Assembly: GCF_001426525.1 (NCBI RefSeq)
Contig: NZ_LMEW01000031.1
Location: 247,711-311,710 of the forward strand
Direction of reading: 5' to 3'
From: Massilia sp. Root133
GTDB taxonomy: Bacteria; Pseudomonadota; Gammaproteobacteria; Burkholderiales; Burkholderiaceae_D
Length of the DNA: 64,000 nt
Below the pieces are notes generated by a model. The model did not search any database. It was not told where the DNA came from and was given only the letters and a program-made list of their open reading frames with translations. The position numbers were made by a program, and so were the translations under genes. This document shows, piece after piece, positions 41,052-50,982 of this stretch (positions are counted from its first letter, which is position 1; each line of letters opens with the position of its first letter).

Positions 41052-44000
41052 TTAAGCGAGGAGTTGTTTGATGGTCTGCTTGACCTGGTTCACGCGCGCG
41101 GCCAGGTCCGGCATGTTGGCCGTGATGCGCAGCTTGTCCTGGCCGGCCAGCTTGACGTGGCGGTTCTTTTGAATGAGCGTGATGATCCTGATCGGGTCGA
41201 TGGGCGGCTTTTCCATGAACTGCAGGCTGGCGGCATCCGCATGCGCGTCGATCTTGACGATGCCGACCGACTTCGCCGCGATGCGCAGGCGGTGCGTCTC
41301 GATCAGCGCCTTCACGGCATCGGGCAGCTTGCCGAAGCGGTCGATGAGTTCTTCCTGCATGTCGTCGATGCGGCCCTGCTCCTCGCAGTTCGCGAGGCGT
41401 TTATAAATCGACAGGCGCTCGTGCACGTCGCCGCAAAAATCCGCCGGGAGCAGGGCGGGCACGTGCAGGTTGATCTCCGTCGTCGACGACAGCGGCGCGC
41501 TCATGTCCGGTTCGCGGCCGGCCTTCAGCGCCTTCACCGCTTCGTTCAGCATGTCGGAGTACAGCTGGAAGCCGATTTCCAGCATCTCGCCCGACTGGTT
41601 CTCGCCCAGCACTTCGCCGGCGCCGCGGATTTCCAGGTCGTGCATGGCGAGATAGAAGCCGCTGCCCAGTTCTTCCATCTGCTGGATCGCGTCCAGGCGG
41701 CGCTGCGCCTGCTTGGACAGTCCGAGCACGTCGTTCACGAGCAGGTAGGCATAGGCCTGATGGTGCGAGCGGCCGACGCGTCCGCGCAGCTGGTGCAGCT
41801 GGGCGAGGCCGAACTTGTCGGCGCGGTGCATGATGATCGTGTTCGCGGTCGGCACGTCGATGCCGGTCTCGATGATCGTCGTGCACAGCAGGATGTTGTA
41901 GCGCTGGGCGACGAAATCGCGCATCACCTTTTCCAGGTCGCGCTCGTGCATCTGGCCGTGCGCGACGGCGATGCGCGCTTCTGGCAGCAGCTCGCGCAGC
42001 ATCGCGAGGCGGTTCTCGATCGTCTCGACTTCGTTGTGCAGGAAGTAGATCTGGCCGCCCCGTTTCAGCTCGCGCAGGCAGGCCTCGCGGATGACGGAGC
42101 CGTCCTCGCTGCGTACGAATGTCTTGATCGCGAGGCGCTTCTGGGGCGCCGTCGCGATGACGGAAAAGTCGCGCAGGCCTTCCAGCGCCATGCCCAGCGT
42201 GCGGGGAATCGGCGTCGCGGTCAGCGTGAGCACGTCGACTTCGGCGCGCAGGGCCTTCAGCGCTTCCTTCTGGCGCACGCCGAAGCGGTGTTCCTCGTCG
42301 ATGATGACGAGACCGAGGCGCGTGAACTTCACGTCCGGCGACAGCAGCTTGTGCGTGCCGATCACGATGTCGACGGTGCCGTCGGCCATGCCCTTGATCG
42401 CGTTGTTGATCTCCTTGCCGGTGCGGAAGCGCGACAGTTCCGCGATGCGCACGGGCCAGTCGGCGAAGCGGTCGGAGAACGTCTGCGCGTGCTGCTCCGC
42501 GAGCAGCGTGGTCGGCGCGAGGATCGCGACCTGCTTGCCGCCCATGACGGCGATGAACGCGGCGCGCAGGGCCACCTCGGTCTTGCCGAAGCCGACGTCG
42601 CCGCACACGAGGCGGTCCATCGGCCGGCCCGACGTCATGTCCTGGATGACCGCGGCGATGGCGGCGCGCTGGTCCGGCGTTTCGTCGAAGCCGAAGCTTT
42701 GCGCGAAGTTTTCGTAGTCGGTGGTCGAGTATTCGAACGAATGGCCCTGGCGCGCGGCGCGGCGGGCGTAGAGGTTCAGCAGCTCGGCCGCCGTGTCGCG
42801 CACCTGTTCCGCGGCTTTTCTCTTCGCCTTGTCCCACTGGCCGGAGCCGAGCGTGTGCAGCGGCGCGTCGTCCGGCGCGGCGCCCGAGTAGCGCGAGATC
42901 ACGTGCAGCTGCGACACCGGCACGTAGAGCTTCGACTCTTTCGCGTATTCCAGGTGCAGGAATTCCGTCTCGCCTTCGCCCAGGTCCATGCTGACGAGGC
43001 CCAGGTAGCGGCCGATGCCGTGATTGATGTGCACGACGGGATCGCCGATCTTCAGCTCCGACAGGTCGCGCACCATCGACTCGACCTGCGAGCCCGCTTC
43101 CTGCTTCTTCTTGCCCGCGCGGCGGCCGGTGCCCGCGTACAGCTCCGTCTCCGTGATGAACACGAGATGGCCGGCGCCTTCTTCCATCAGCTCGAAGCCC
43201 GCCTGCAGCGGCGCGACGCCCAGCACGACCTTCGCCGCCGTCGCGCGCAGGCCGTCGAAGCCTTCGATCAATGCGAGATCCAGCTTGTACTCGTTGAAGT
43301 ACTGCTGCAGGGTCTCGCGCCGGCCGGCCGATTCGGCGCAGATCATCACGCGCTTGCCGGTGGCCTGCATCAGGTACGAGCGCAGGTTCGCGAGCGGATC
43401 GTCGAGGCGGCGGTTGACGGCGATGTCGGGCACCGGCGCGGACAATTCGGACGCGCCCGCGTTCGCGTCGCGCGCGATCGCCCAGCGGCCGTGCGGCTTG
43501 GCCTGCACGAAGAAATCCTCGGCACCGAGGAAGATCTCCTTTGGTTCCAGGATCGGGCGGTCGCGGTCGCTCTTGAGGAATTTGTAGCGCGATTCGGTAT
43601 CGAGCCAGAAGCGCTGGATAGCCGATTCGATGTCGCCGACGAGGGCGAGGCTCGCTTCGTCCGGCAGGTAGTCGAACAGCGTGGCCGTCCCGTCGAAGAA
43701 CAGCGGCAGGTAGTATTCGATGCCGGCCGAGGCGATGCCGTTGCCGATGTCCTTGTAGATCGTCGACCGCGACGGATCGCCTTCGAAGCGTTCGCGCCAG
43801 CGGCCGCGGAAGGCCGTGCGCGACGCCTCGTCCATCGGGAATTCGCGCCCCGGCAGCAGGCGCACTTCCTTCACGGGGTACAGCGAGCGCTGGGTGTCGG
43901 CGTCGAACGTGCGGATCGTCTCGATCTCGTCGCCGAACAGGTCCAGGCGGTACGGCAGCGCGGAACCCATCGGGAACAGATCGATCAGGCCGCCGCGCAC

Positions 44001-44501
44001 CGAGTATTCGCCCGGCGACATCACCTGCGTGACGTGCGTGTAGCCGGCCAGGGTCAGCTGCGCTTTCAGCTTCGCTTCGTCCAGGCTTTCGCCCTGGCGG
44101 AAGAAGAACGTGTAGGCGGCCAGGAACGACGGCGGCGCGAGGCGCACGAGGGCCGTCGTAGCGGGCACGACGAGCACGTCGCACTGGCCGTTGCGGACTT
44201 CGTGCAGCGTGGCGAGGCGTTCGGACACGAGGTCCTGGTGCGGCGAGAACGCTTCGTACGGGAGCGTCTCCCAGTCCGGCAGCAGGTGGCAGGACAGCTT
44301 GCCTTCCGCGAACCAGGGAATTTCATCGAGCAGGCGCTGGCCGTCGCTGGCATTCGCGACGATCACGGTCAGCATCTGCTTCCTGGCTTTGAGCGCGAGG
44401 GCGGCGACGGCGAGCGCATAGGCATCGGCCGAGCCATGCAGCTGGGGCAGGGCGAAACGGGTTCCGGGCTTGGGAAGGTGTTTGGTGAGGTCGAAGGGCA
44501 T
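41052..44501 (-). CDS. mfd: Transcription-repair coupling factor Mfd
   Basis: A 1149-residue protein. N-terminal UvrB-homology region; the RNA polymerase-interacting domain around 470-540 (DLSELKIGDPVVHINHGIGRYLGL, in part); then the RecG-like helicase: Walker A VCGDVGFGKTEVALRAAF (about 630), DEEHRFGVRQKEALK (Walker B), TATPIPRTL, and motifs V-VI (TTIIETGIDVPTANTIIMHRAD in part; QLRGRVGRS). C-terminal TRCF domain follows. Mfd removes stalled RNA polymerase and recruits UvrA. Length is usual (about 1150). A TATAAT -10 lies 39 bases upstream. Confidence 0.97.
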   Translation of the reverse strand: MPFDLTKHLPKPGTRFALPQLHGSADAYALAVAALALKARKQMLTVIVANASDGQRLLDEIPWFAEGKLSCHLLPDWETLPYEAFSPHQDLVSERLATLHEVRNGQCDVLVVPATTALVRLAPPSFLAAYTFFFRQGESLDEAKLKAQLTLAGYTHVTQVMSPGEYSVRGGLIDLFPMGSALPYRLDLFGDEIETIRTFDADTQRSLYPVKEVRLLPGREFPMDEASRTAFRGRWRERFEGDPSRSTIYKDIGNGIASAGIEYYLPLFFDGTATLFDYLPDEASLALVGDIESAIQRFWLDTESRYKFLKSDRDRPILEPKEIFLGAEDFFVQAKPHGRWAIARDANAGASELSAPVPDIAVNRRLDDPLANLRSYLMQATGKRVMICAESAGRRETLQQYFNEYKLDLALIEGFDGLRATAAKVVLGVAPLQAGFELMEEGAGHLVFITETELYAGTGRRAGKKKQEAGSQVESMVRDLSELKIGDPVVHINHGIGRYLGLVSMDLGEGETEFLHLEYAKESKLYVPVSQLHVISRYSGAAPDDAPLHTLGSGQWDKAKRKAAEQVRDTAAELLNLYARRAARQGHSFEYSTTDYENFAQSFGFDETPDQRAAIAAVIQDMTSGRPMDRLVCGDVGFGKTEVALRAAFIAVMGGKQVAILAPTTLLAEQHAQTFSDRFADWPVRIAELSRFRTGKEINNAIKGMADGTVDIVIGTHKLLSPDVKFTRLGLVIIDEEHRFGVRQKEALKALRAEVDVLTLTATPIPRTLGMALEGLRDFSVIATAPQKRLAIKTFVRSEDGSVIREACLRELKRGGQIYFLHNEVETIENRLAMLRELLPEARIAVAHGQMHERDLEKVMRDFVAQRYNILLCTTIIETGIDVPTANTIIMHRADKFGLAQLHQLRGRVGRSHHQAYAYLLVNDVLGLSKQAQRRLDAIQQMEELGSGFYLAMHDLEIRGAGEVLGENQSGEMLEIGFQLYSDMLNEAVKALKAGREPDMSAPLSSTTEINLHVPALLPADFCGDVHERLSIYKRLANCEEQGRIDDMQEELIDRFGKLPDAVKALIETHRLRIAAKSVGIVKIDAHADAASLQFMEKPPIDPIRIITLIQKNRHVKLAGQDKLRITANMPDLAARVNQVKQTIKQLLA

Positions 44502-44539
44502 TGACGCGGTGCTGTTCGGGTTCGTCAGGACGAGCGTCC

Positions 44540-44545
44540 ATTATA
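44540..44545 (-). promoter_or_regulatory. -10 element of the mfd promoter
   Basis: Perfect TATAAT on the minus strand, 39-44 bases before the mfd ATG. A good -35 is not seen. Confidence 0.45.
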
Positions 44546-44584
44546 GTCGAACAACGTGCGGGCCGCCCTCGTGCCAACCAGGCG

Positions 44585-44638
44585 GGAGTCGTCCGGCCTG
44601 GTTGGCCGGAGTCGTCCGGCCCGGGGGGGCCGGACGAC
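44585..44638. repeat. Direct repeat plus strong hairpin between mfd and a lipoprotein gene
   Basis: GGAGTCGTCCGGCC occurs at 44585-44598 and 44608-44621. The second copy forms an 11-bp stem with GGCCGGACGAC (44628-44638) around a six-base loop. The hairpin lies just after the lipoprotein stop and could act as a terminator on the minus strand, though no T-run follows. Confidence 0.6.
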
Positions 44639-44646
44639 GAAGACGG

Positions 44647-44946
44647 TTACTGGTTGCCGGTGGTCTGGGCCGGTGCCGGGTTGGTACCCTGGCCGGTGGC
44701 GTTCGAGTTGCCGGTACCGCCGGCGGAGATGCCGGTCGGCGTCGTGCTGGTGGCGTTGGTCGCGGTGCCCATGGTGCCGGATTCCGACGTGCCGGTCGAG
44801 CTCGAACCCGAGCTGGTCGACATCGCGCCCGACGAGGAGCTGCCGCTGGCGCTGCTGCTGTCGCTGCCGCTGGTGCCGGTCGAGCTGCATGCGGCCAGGG
44901 ACATGGCCATCAGGCCGCCGATCAGAAGGGCTTGGTACTTTTTCAT
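44647..44946 (-). CDS. Small Ser/Gly/Thr-rich lipoprotein
   Basis: A 99-residue lipoprotein (lipobox LAAC, Cys20). The mature part is nearly all Ser, Gly and Thr in short repeats (SGSSSSGAMSTSSGSSS), then a Thr/Asn/Gln-rich end. It has no fold that I can recognise; such tails may act as flexible spacers on the cell surface. ATG 44946 has AAAGGAG upstream. No operon partner: mfd follows after 145 bases and PBP1A lies upstream after its terminator-less stop. Confidence 0.72.
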   Translation of the reverse strand: MKKYQALLIGGLMAMSLAACSSTGTSGSDSSSASGSSSSGAMSTSSGSSSTGTSESGTMGTATNATSTTPTGISAGGTGNSNATGQGTNPAPAQTTGNQ

Positions 44947-45128
44947 ATTGACTCCTTTTGTAAAAGTGACGCCATCATGGGGGCACACTTTTGCGTTCGA
45001 AATAGGATGAGTTCGTACAGACATGTAGGACTGGACGTACGATCTCTTCCATTTGTTGCAATGCGATTGCTGGCCTGCCAATGAAAACGGGCCGCACGCG
45101 GCGGCCCGTTCGTCGAGTGACCAGCGGG

Positions 45129-47516
45129 TCAGAACAGCGTATTCGACGGCTGCTGTTGTTGCGGCACCGGCCGCACCGGCTGCACCGGCTGGCCAGGCTG
45201 GCCCGGCGGGACCATGCCGTCCACCGGCTGCACGGCGTTCGGATCGGGCGCCTGGTCGAGGTCGATGCCACCGAGGGTCGGCGTTTCCGCGAACTCGGCA
45301 TACACCCAGTCGTCGTTCTCGCGCACGACGCCTTCCGGCGCCAGGCGCTCTTCCTGCTGCGGGCGCTTGGCCAGCGCCACGCGCATGTAGTCGATCCAGA
45401 TCGGCAGCGCGACGGTGGCGCCGAATTCACGGCCGCCCAGCGATTTCGGATCGTCGTAGCCCATCCACGCGACCGCGACGACGTTGCCGCCATAGCCCGA
45501 GAACCAGCCGTCCACGGCATCGCTCGTCGTACCGGTCTTGCCGGCGATGTCAGTGCGGCCCAGCGCCTTGGTCGCTTCGGCGCCCGTGCCGTAGCGGGTC
45601 ACGTCGCGCAGCATGCTGTCGGTGATGAAGGCGTTGCGCGGATCGAGCACGCGCTGTTCGTCGGTGTGTTCGGCGGGCGCCTTCGTCTCCTGGATGATCT
45701 TGCCGTCGGCATCCTCGATGCGGGCGATCAGGTAGGGCTGCACGCGGTAGCCGCCGTTCGCGAAGACGGCGTATGCGCCGGCCATCTGTAGTGGCGTCGC
45801 CGCGCCGGTGCCCAGCGCCAGCGTGTAGTTCGACGGCTGGCGCGTGAGGTCGAAGCCGAACCTGGCGATGAATTCGTGCGCATACGGCACGCCGACGGCG
45901 CGCAGCAGCCGCACGGACGGGACGTTCTTCGATTCGGCCAGGGCGCGGCGCATCGTGATCGGACCGTCCCACTTGCCGTCGTCATTCTGCGGCGACCACG
46001 TCTTGCCGGCATCCTCGCCCGGCATGTCGAGCGGCGCGTCGAGGATGAGCGTGCCCGGCGAATAACCCTTGTCGACGGCGGCCGAGTAGATGAACGGCTT
46101 CATGCCGGAGCCGGGCTGGCGGTACGCCTGCGTCACGTGGTTGAACTTCTGGAAGTTGTAGTCGAAGCCGCCGACGAGCGCGTGGTAGGCGCCCGTATCG
46201 GCATCGATGGCGACGAAGGCCGCGGCCACCTGCGGCACCTGCGCGACGCTCCAGTTGCCTTTCGCATCCTTCGCGACGCGGATGATCGCGCCCGGCGTCA
46301 GCTTCATCTTTTCCCTGGCGCTGGACGACAGGCCGGCCTGCGCGAATTTCAGGCCGGCGCCGGTGAGGTCCACCGTGTCGCCGTCGGCCGTCTCCACGCG
46401 TACCGTCTTTCCCGTCGCCGAGAGCACGACGGCCGGGATCAGCCCATCGCTGGTCGGGCGCTTGCCCAGCGCGTCGCCGATCGCGTCTTCGCGCTCGACC
46501 GGGTCGGACGGCAGTTCCATGCGGTCTTCCGGACCGCGCCAGCCGTGGCGCTGGTCGTACGTGAGCACGTTGCGGCGCACGGAGGCGTAGGCGGCGTCCT
46601 GCTCGGGCTTCAGGATCGTCGTGTAGACCTTGATGCCCTTCGTGTACGCGTCTTCCTTGAACTGGCTGTAGACGGCCTGGCGCGCCAGTTCGGCCACGTA
46701 TTCCGCGTGCGTGCCGAATTCCTGCACGCCGCGCTGGTTGACGCGCAGCGGCTCGGCCATGGCCTTCTCGTATTGCGCCTCGGTGATGTAGTTCAGTGCG
46801 CGCATGCGGCCCAGCACGGCGTGCTGGCGCTCGCGCGCCCGCTTCGGATTCGCGACCGGATTGTGGCGCGCCGGGTTCTGCGGCAGGCCCGCCAGCATGG
46901 CCATCTCGGCGACCGACAACTGGTCCAGCGTCTTGTTGAAATAGATGCGCGCGGCGCTGGAGAAACCGTAGGCGCGCTGGCCCAGGTAGATCTGGTTCAT
47001 GTACAGTTCGAGGATCTCGTCCTTCGACAGGGCGGTCTCGATCTTGTACGCGAGCGCGATCTCGTTGATCTTGCGCGTCAAACGCTTTTCGCGCGACAGG
47101 AAGAAGTTACGCGCGACCTGCATCGTGATCGTCGACGCGCCGCCGGAACCGAAGCCGCCGCGCAGGTTGGACCCGACCGCGCCCATCGCGCGCTTCCAGT
47201 CGATGGCGCCGTGCTCGTAGAAGCGGGCGTCCTCGATGGCGAGCAGCGATTTCTTCATCAGGTCCGGGATTTTATTGATCGGGACGAAATCGCGGTGCTC
47301 TTCGCCGAACTCGCCGATCAGGACGTTGTCTGCCGTATAGATCCGGAGCGGGATCTTGGGCCGGTAGTCGGTGACGGCATCCAGCGCCGGCACGTTGGGC
47401 AGCACACGGAACACCACGTAGCCGGCGACGCCGGCAATGAACAGGACGACGAGGGCGGCCGCGACGGCCAGGATGGGGAGCAGGAAGCCGCGCTGGCGGC
47501 GGGGGATAGTTGCCAA
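45129..47516 (-). CDS. mrcA: Penicillin-binding protein 1A (bifunctional transglycosylase/transpeptidase)
   Basis: About 795 residues. One membrane span (about 12-38), then a GT51 glycosyltransferase domain (LLAIEDARFYEHGAIDW with catalytic Glu; QVARNFFLSREKRLTRK; NQIYLGQRAYG), an OB-like insert and the transpeptidase domain (SGMK for S-x-x-K, KTGTTSDAVDGWFSGY for KTG). It builds and cross-links peptidoglycan. The C-terminal tail is Pro/Gln-rich. TTG 47516 is preferred because the TATAAT at 47587-47582 would leave almost no leader before an alternative GTG at 47567, and AAGAGAG precedes the TTG. Confidence 0.92.
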   Translation of the reverse strand: MATIPRRQRGFLLPILAVAAALVVLFIAGVAGYVVFRVLPNVPALDAVTDYRPKIPLRIYTADNVLIGEFGEEHRDFVPINKIPDLMKKSLLAIEDARFYEHGAIDWKRAMGAVGSNLRGGFGSGGASTITMQVARNFFLSREKRLTRKINEIALAYKIETALSKDEILELYMNQIYLGQRAYGFSSAARIYFNKTLDQLSVAEMAMLAGLPQNPARHNPVANPKRARERQHAVLGRMRALNYITEAQYEKAMAEPLRVNQRGVQEFGTHAEYVAELARQAVYSQFKEDAYTKGIKVYTTILKPEQDAAYASVRRNVLTYDQRHGWRGPEDRMELPSDPVEREDAIGDALGKRPTSDGLIPAVVLSATGKTVRVETADGDTVDLTGAGLKFAQAGLSSSAREKMKLTPGAIIRVAKDAKGNWSVAQVPQVAAAFVAIDADTGAYHALVGGFDYNFQKFNHVTQAYRQPGSGMKPFIYSAAVDKGYSPGTLILDAPLDMPGEDAGKTWSPQNDDGKWDGPITMRRALAESKNVPSVRLLRAVGVPYAHEFIARFGFDLTRQPSNYTLALGTGAATPLQMAGAYAVFANGGYRVQPYLIARIEDADGKIIQETKAPAEHTDEQRVLDPRNAFITDSMLRDVTRYGTGAEATKALGRTDIAGKTGTTSDAVDGWFSGYGGNVVAVAWMGYDDPKSLGGREFGATVALPIWIDYMRVALAKRPQQEERLAPEGVVRENDDWVYAEFAETPTLGGIDLDQAPDPNAVQPVDGMVPPGQPGQPVQPVRPVPQQQQPSNTLF

Positions 47517-47581
47517 AACTGAACTCTCTTGATGGGGGTCGTAAAACCCCGTTGAGGCCGTAAACACGGGCGGTTTAAGAA

Positions 47582-47589
47582 ATTATAAT
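47582..47589. promoter_or_regulatory. Shared palindromic -10 region (ATTATAAT) for mrcA and the OPT gene
   Basis: ATTATAAT reads as TATAAT on both strands (minus 47587-47582; plus 47584-47589). The plus strand has GTAAAC as a weak -35. It lies in the 180-base divergent region, 66-108 bases from the two starts. Confidence 0.4.
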
Positions 47590-47696
47590 CCGCTTTTCTT
47601 AACCTACGGCATGTGAGATAGTCACGCTTTCAAGGGCTGCGTGGCGATCCCGGCAGTCCTGTTTGACTCTACCCACGCCTGAAGGAAATCCCTCCG

Positions 47697-49952
47697 ATGC
47701 CCTACGATCCCCATCCGCCCGCGGTCAAACCGTATATCCCGGCGTCGGCGGACCTCCCCGAACTGACCTGGCGCGCCCTGATCATGGGCACCGTGCTCGG
47801 CATGGTCTTCGGCGCATCGTCGCTGTACCTCGTGCTGAAGGTGGGGTTGACCGTCAGCGCATCGATTCCCGTGGCCGTCATCGCGATCACGCTGTTCGGG
47901 CTCGCGAAGAAGATGGGCGGACGCGAATCGACGATCCTCGAAAACAGCATCACGCAGACGGCCGGTTCGGCCGGCGAATCGCTCGCGTTCGGCCTCGGCT
48001 GCACCATGCCCGCGATCATGATCCTCGGCTTCGACCTGGAGATCTCGCGCGTGATGCTCGTGGGCGTACTGGGCGGCCTGCTGGGCATCCTCATGATGAT
48101 CCCGATGCGGCGCACGATGATCGTCGACCAGCACCGCGAACTGAAGTACCCGGAAGGCACCGCGTGCGCCGAAGTGCTGAAGGCCGCGGCCACGGAAACG
48201 TCGCGCGCGGCCGCCGGCGAAGTGCGCGACGCGGATTCCGACGAAGCCAGGGATGCCCGCCGGCGTGCCTTCATTATCTTCGGCGGCTTCGGTCTCGGCC
48301 TGCTGTACAAGGTTCTCAATATCTCCCTGAAGCTGTGGAAGGACACCGTCAACTTCATCTTCGACGCACCGCTGAAATCCGGTTCGGCAGGCGCCGAGAT
48401 CTCGCCGGAGCTGCTGGGCGTCGGCTACATCATCGGCCCGCGCATCGCGATGATCATGGCGGGCGGCGGCGTGCTGTCCTACCTGCTCCTGATCCCGATG
48501 ATCAAGTTTTTCGGTGATTCCCTGACGGTGCCGGTGGCGCCGGGCACGATGCTGATCCGCGACATGAGCCCGGACGACGTGCGCAGCGCCTACGTGCTGT
48601 ACATCGGCGCGGGCGCCGTGGCGGCCGGCGGTCTCATTTCGCTCGTGCGCTCGCTGCCCACGATCTGGAACGGCCTGAAAGGCGGCCTGGCCGGCATCGG
48701 TAAAGCCTCGAACGTGGATACGTCGCTGCGCACCGAGCAGGACATGCCGCTGAAATGGGTCGTCATCGGCTGCCTGGGCATCATCGCCGTGATCACGTTC
48801 GCGACGCCGCTCCACATGAACGTGCTGGGCGCGCTGCTGATCCTCGTGTTCGGCTTCCTGTTCTCGACCGTGTCCTCGCGCCTGACGGGCGAGGTGGGCT
48901 CGTCGTCGAATCCGATTTCCGGCATGGCCGTGGCGACCCTGCTGTTCACGTGCCTGATCTTCCTCGTGATGGGCTGGACGGGCGGCCGCTACTACGTGAC
49001 GGCGCTGTCGGTCGGCGCCATCGTCTGCATCGCCGCCAGCAACGCGGGCACGACGTCGCAAGACCTCAAGACGGGCTTCCTCGTCGGCTCGACGCCGAAA
49101 CTGCAGCAGTACGCGATCCTCGCGGGCGCGCTCGCGTCCGCGCTGATCCTCGGCCCGATCCTGTTGAAGCTGAACGACGCGGGCACCGTGTACGTGCCAG
49201 CCGCGCAGGTGGCGCCGCACATCAGGACGGACGCATCGAAGCTGACGGAGTCCGCGCAGCTGCAAGGCCCGCAGGCCGCATCCGATCACGCCACGTATAA
49301 AGTCTGGCAAAAGACGGACACGGTCGGCGGCCCCGCCGGCAAATACCTCGTGCGCGCCGACGGCTCGCTCGCCTGGCTCGTCGACCCGGGCATCAACGGC
49401 CAGTACCACACGCGGCCGGACGGCACCGAGGTCAAGAAATTCGATGCGCCGAAGGCCGTGCTGATGTCCTACATCATCAAGGGCATCCTCGATCACCAGC
49501 TGCCGTGGACCCTCGTGCTGTTCGGCGTGATGGTCGCGGTCGTGCTGGAGATGTCGGGCGTCGCGTCGCTTGCGTTCACGGTGGGCGTGTACCTGCCGCT
49601 CGTGTCCACACTGCCGATCGCGATCGGCGGCATCATCCGCTGGATGGTCGACCGCCGCAACAGCGGGCTGCCGCAGTACCAGGGCCTGAACGAGGAAGAA
49701 TTGCAGGCCGCGGGCGACCGCAGCTCGGGCACCTTGCTGGCCTCCGGCTACATCGCGGGCGGCGCGCTGGCGGGCATCATCATCGCCATCACGGCCGGCG
49801 TGATGACGGGCTTCGACGATGCGATGAACAAGTGGGCCGAGGCCGCGAATCCGTTCTTCGCGGGCGCCGGCGCGGACCTGCTGTCGATCCTGCCGTATGC
49901 GGCGATCTGTGTGCTGTTGTACGTCGTGGGCCGCGAGAAGGCACGTAGATAA
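47697..49952 (+). CDS. OPT-family oligopeptide transporter
   Basis: A 751-residue membrane protein with about 16 spans. The opening ELTWRALIMGTVLGMVFGASSLYLVLKVGLT (in part) and GGRESTILENSITQTAGSAGES are standard for bacterial OPT transporters, as are RTMIVDQHRELKYPEGTACAEVL and the late GLPQYQGLNEEEL. OPT proteins import short peptides, siderophores or metal chelates with protons. Substrate unknown. It is divergent from mrcA and convergent with the LysR gene, which begins nothing in common but ends directly after it (stop-to-stop zero bases). Confidence 0.93.
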   Translation: MPYDPHPPAVKPYIPASADLPELTWRALIMGTVLGMVFGASSLYLVLKVGLTVSASIPVAVIAITLFGLAKKMGGRESTILENSITQTAGSAGESLAFGLGCTMPAIMILGFDLEISRVMLVGVLGGLLGILMMIPMRRTMIVDQHRELKYPEGTACAEVLKAAATETSRAAAGEVRDADSDEARDARRRAFIIFGGFGLGLLYKVLNISLKLWKDTVNFIFDAPLKSGSAGAEISPELLGVGYIIGPRIAMIMAGGGVLSYLLLIPMIKFFGDSLTVPVAPGTMLIRDMSPDDVRSAYVLYIGAGAVAAGGLISLVRSLPTIWNGLKGGLAGIGKASNVDTSLRTEQDMPLKWVVIGCLGIIAVITFATPLHMNVLGALLILVFGFLFSTVSSRLTGEVGSSSNPISGMAVATLLFTCLIFLVMGWTGGRYYVTALSVGAIVCIAASNAGTTSQDLKTGFLVGSTPKLQQYAILAGALASALILGPILLKLNDAGTVYVPAAQVAPHIRTDASKLTESAQLQGPQAASDHATYKVWQKTDTVGGPAGKYLVRADGSLAWLVDPGINGQYHTRPDGTEVKKFDAPKAVLMSYIIKGILDHQLPWTLVLFGVMVAVVLEMSGVASLAFTVGVYLPLVSTLPIAIGGIIRWMVDRRNSGLPQYQGLNEEELQAAGDRSSGTLLASGYIAGGALAGIIIAITAGVMTGFDDAMNKWAEAANPFFAGAGADLLSILPYAAICVLLYVVGREKARR

Positions 49953-50846
49953 TCAGGCGATCGTCGCCTTCATGGCCTCCATTTCGGCGACGATCCAGTC
50001 GCGGAAATGCTGGACCTTCGTCATCGCTTCCTTGTGCGGATTGACGAGCAGGCGGTACCCGTACCCGAACGGCGCGCTCCTGCACGCGAGCTGAAGGAGT
50101 GTCCCCGCACGGATGTCCTCGAACGCGATTCCGTACGGCACGAGGCCGATCCCCTGGCCCGCGACGGCCGCCTGCGCCAGCACGCCCCAGTGGCTGTACG
50201 TGCGCGCAAAATCGTAATCGCCTTTCAGCGCGCGGTTCTCGTTGAGGAGCTGCAGCCACGTTTCCGGCGTGCGTTCGCACAGCAGCGGGAACCGGGTCAG
50301 GTCCGACAGCTGCAGGGCGTCCTGGCCCTCCGCCAGCAGATCCGGGCTGTACACGGGCACGAGCCGTTCGCGGAACAGCAGCGCGGGGTCGTCGTCGCGC
50401 ACGGGGCCGTAGCGGATCGCCACGTCGACGGCATCGTCCTCGATGTCGACCGGGGTGTCGTTCGAGTCGATGCGCAGGTCCAGCTCCGGATGCAGCTTGG
50501 TGAAGCGCGACATGCGCGGCACGAGCCACTTGATCGCGAACGAGTGGGTCGTCGAGATGCGCAGCACCGCTTCCTCGTCGCCCCGCTGCAACGCCGCCAC
50601 TTTCCCGCGCAGGTCCGCCAGCATGCGCGCGACGACGATCGCCAGTTCCTGCCCCTTGGCCGTCAGCGCGATGTGGCGCGGATGCCGCACGAACAGCGGA
50701 AAACCGATGGCTTCTTCCAGCTGCTTGACCTGCAGGCTGACGGCAGCGGGCGTCTTGTGCAGCTCGCGCGCGGCCAGCTTGAAGCTGCCCCAGCGCGCGG
50801 CGCAATCGAAATCGATCAGCCCGGAGAGGCTGCGCAGCGGTTTCAC
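49953..50846 (-). CDS. LysR-family transcriptional regulator (GcvA-like)
   Basis: A 297-residue LysR regulator. The N-terminal winged HTH reads LIDFDCAARWGSFKLAARELHKTPAAVSLQVKQLEEAIGFPLFVRHPRHIALTAKG (quoted in part: AAVSLQVKQLEE, FPLFVRHPR). The effector domain follows, with a DDVDVAIRYGPV-like stretch. The subgroup resembles GcvA. It is divergent from the NAD-dependent epimerase gene (136 bases between starts), its likely target, and convergent with the OPT gene. The effector is unknown. Confidence 0.92.
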   Translation of the reverse strand: MKPLRSLSGLIDFDCAARWGSFKLAARELHKTPAAVSLQVKQLEEAIGFPLFVRHPRHIALTAKGQELAIVVARMLADLRGKVAALQRGDEEAVLRISTTHSFAIKWLVPRMSRFTKLHPELDLRIDSNDTPVDIEDDAVDVAIRYGPVRDDDPALLFRERLVPVYSPDLLAEGQDALQLSDLTRFPLLCERTPETWLQLLNENRALKGDYDFARTYSHWGVLAQAAVAGQGIGLVPYGIAFEDIRAGTLLQLACRSAPFGYGYRLLVNPHKEAMTKVQHFRDWIVAEMEAMKATIA

Positions 50847-50982
50847 GCCATCCCCGAGCGTAAGTTTTTCTTATTCATAAGATTTATTTTTCTCGTTTGA
50901 ACAATTGCCGTTCTAGTTACAGAATATAACGGATTCACCAAAACAGTGCTACGAGCCTCGCCCACAGACTAAGGAAAACTTC

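Noticed and set aside
41064..44504. 1146-residue ORF on the plus strand opposite mfd
   Set aside because: Pure antisense shadow of mfd with typical low-complexity composition (many Arg, Asp, His, Val); mfd motifs are intact.
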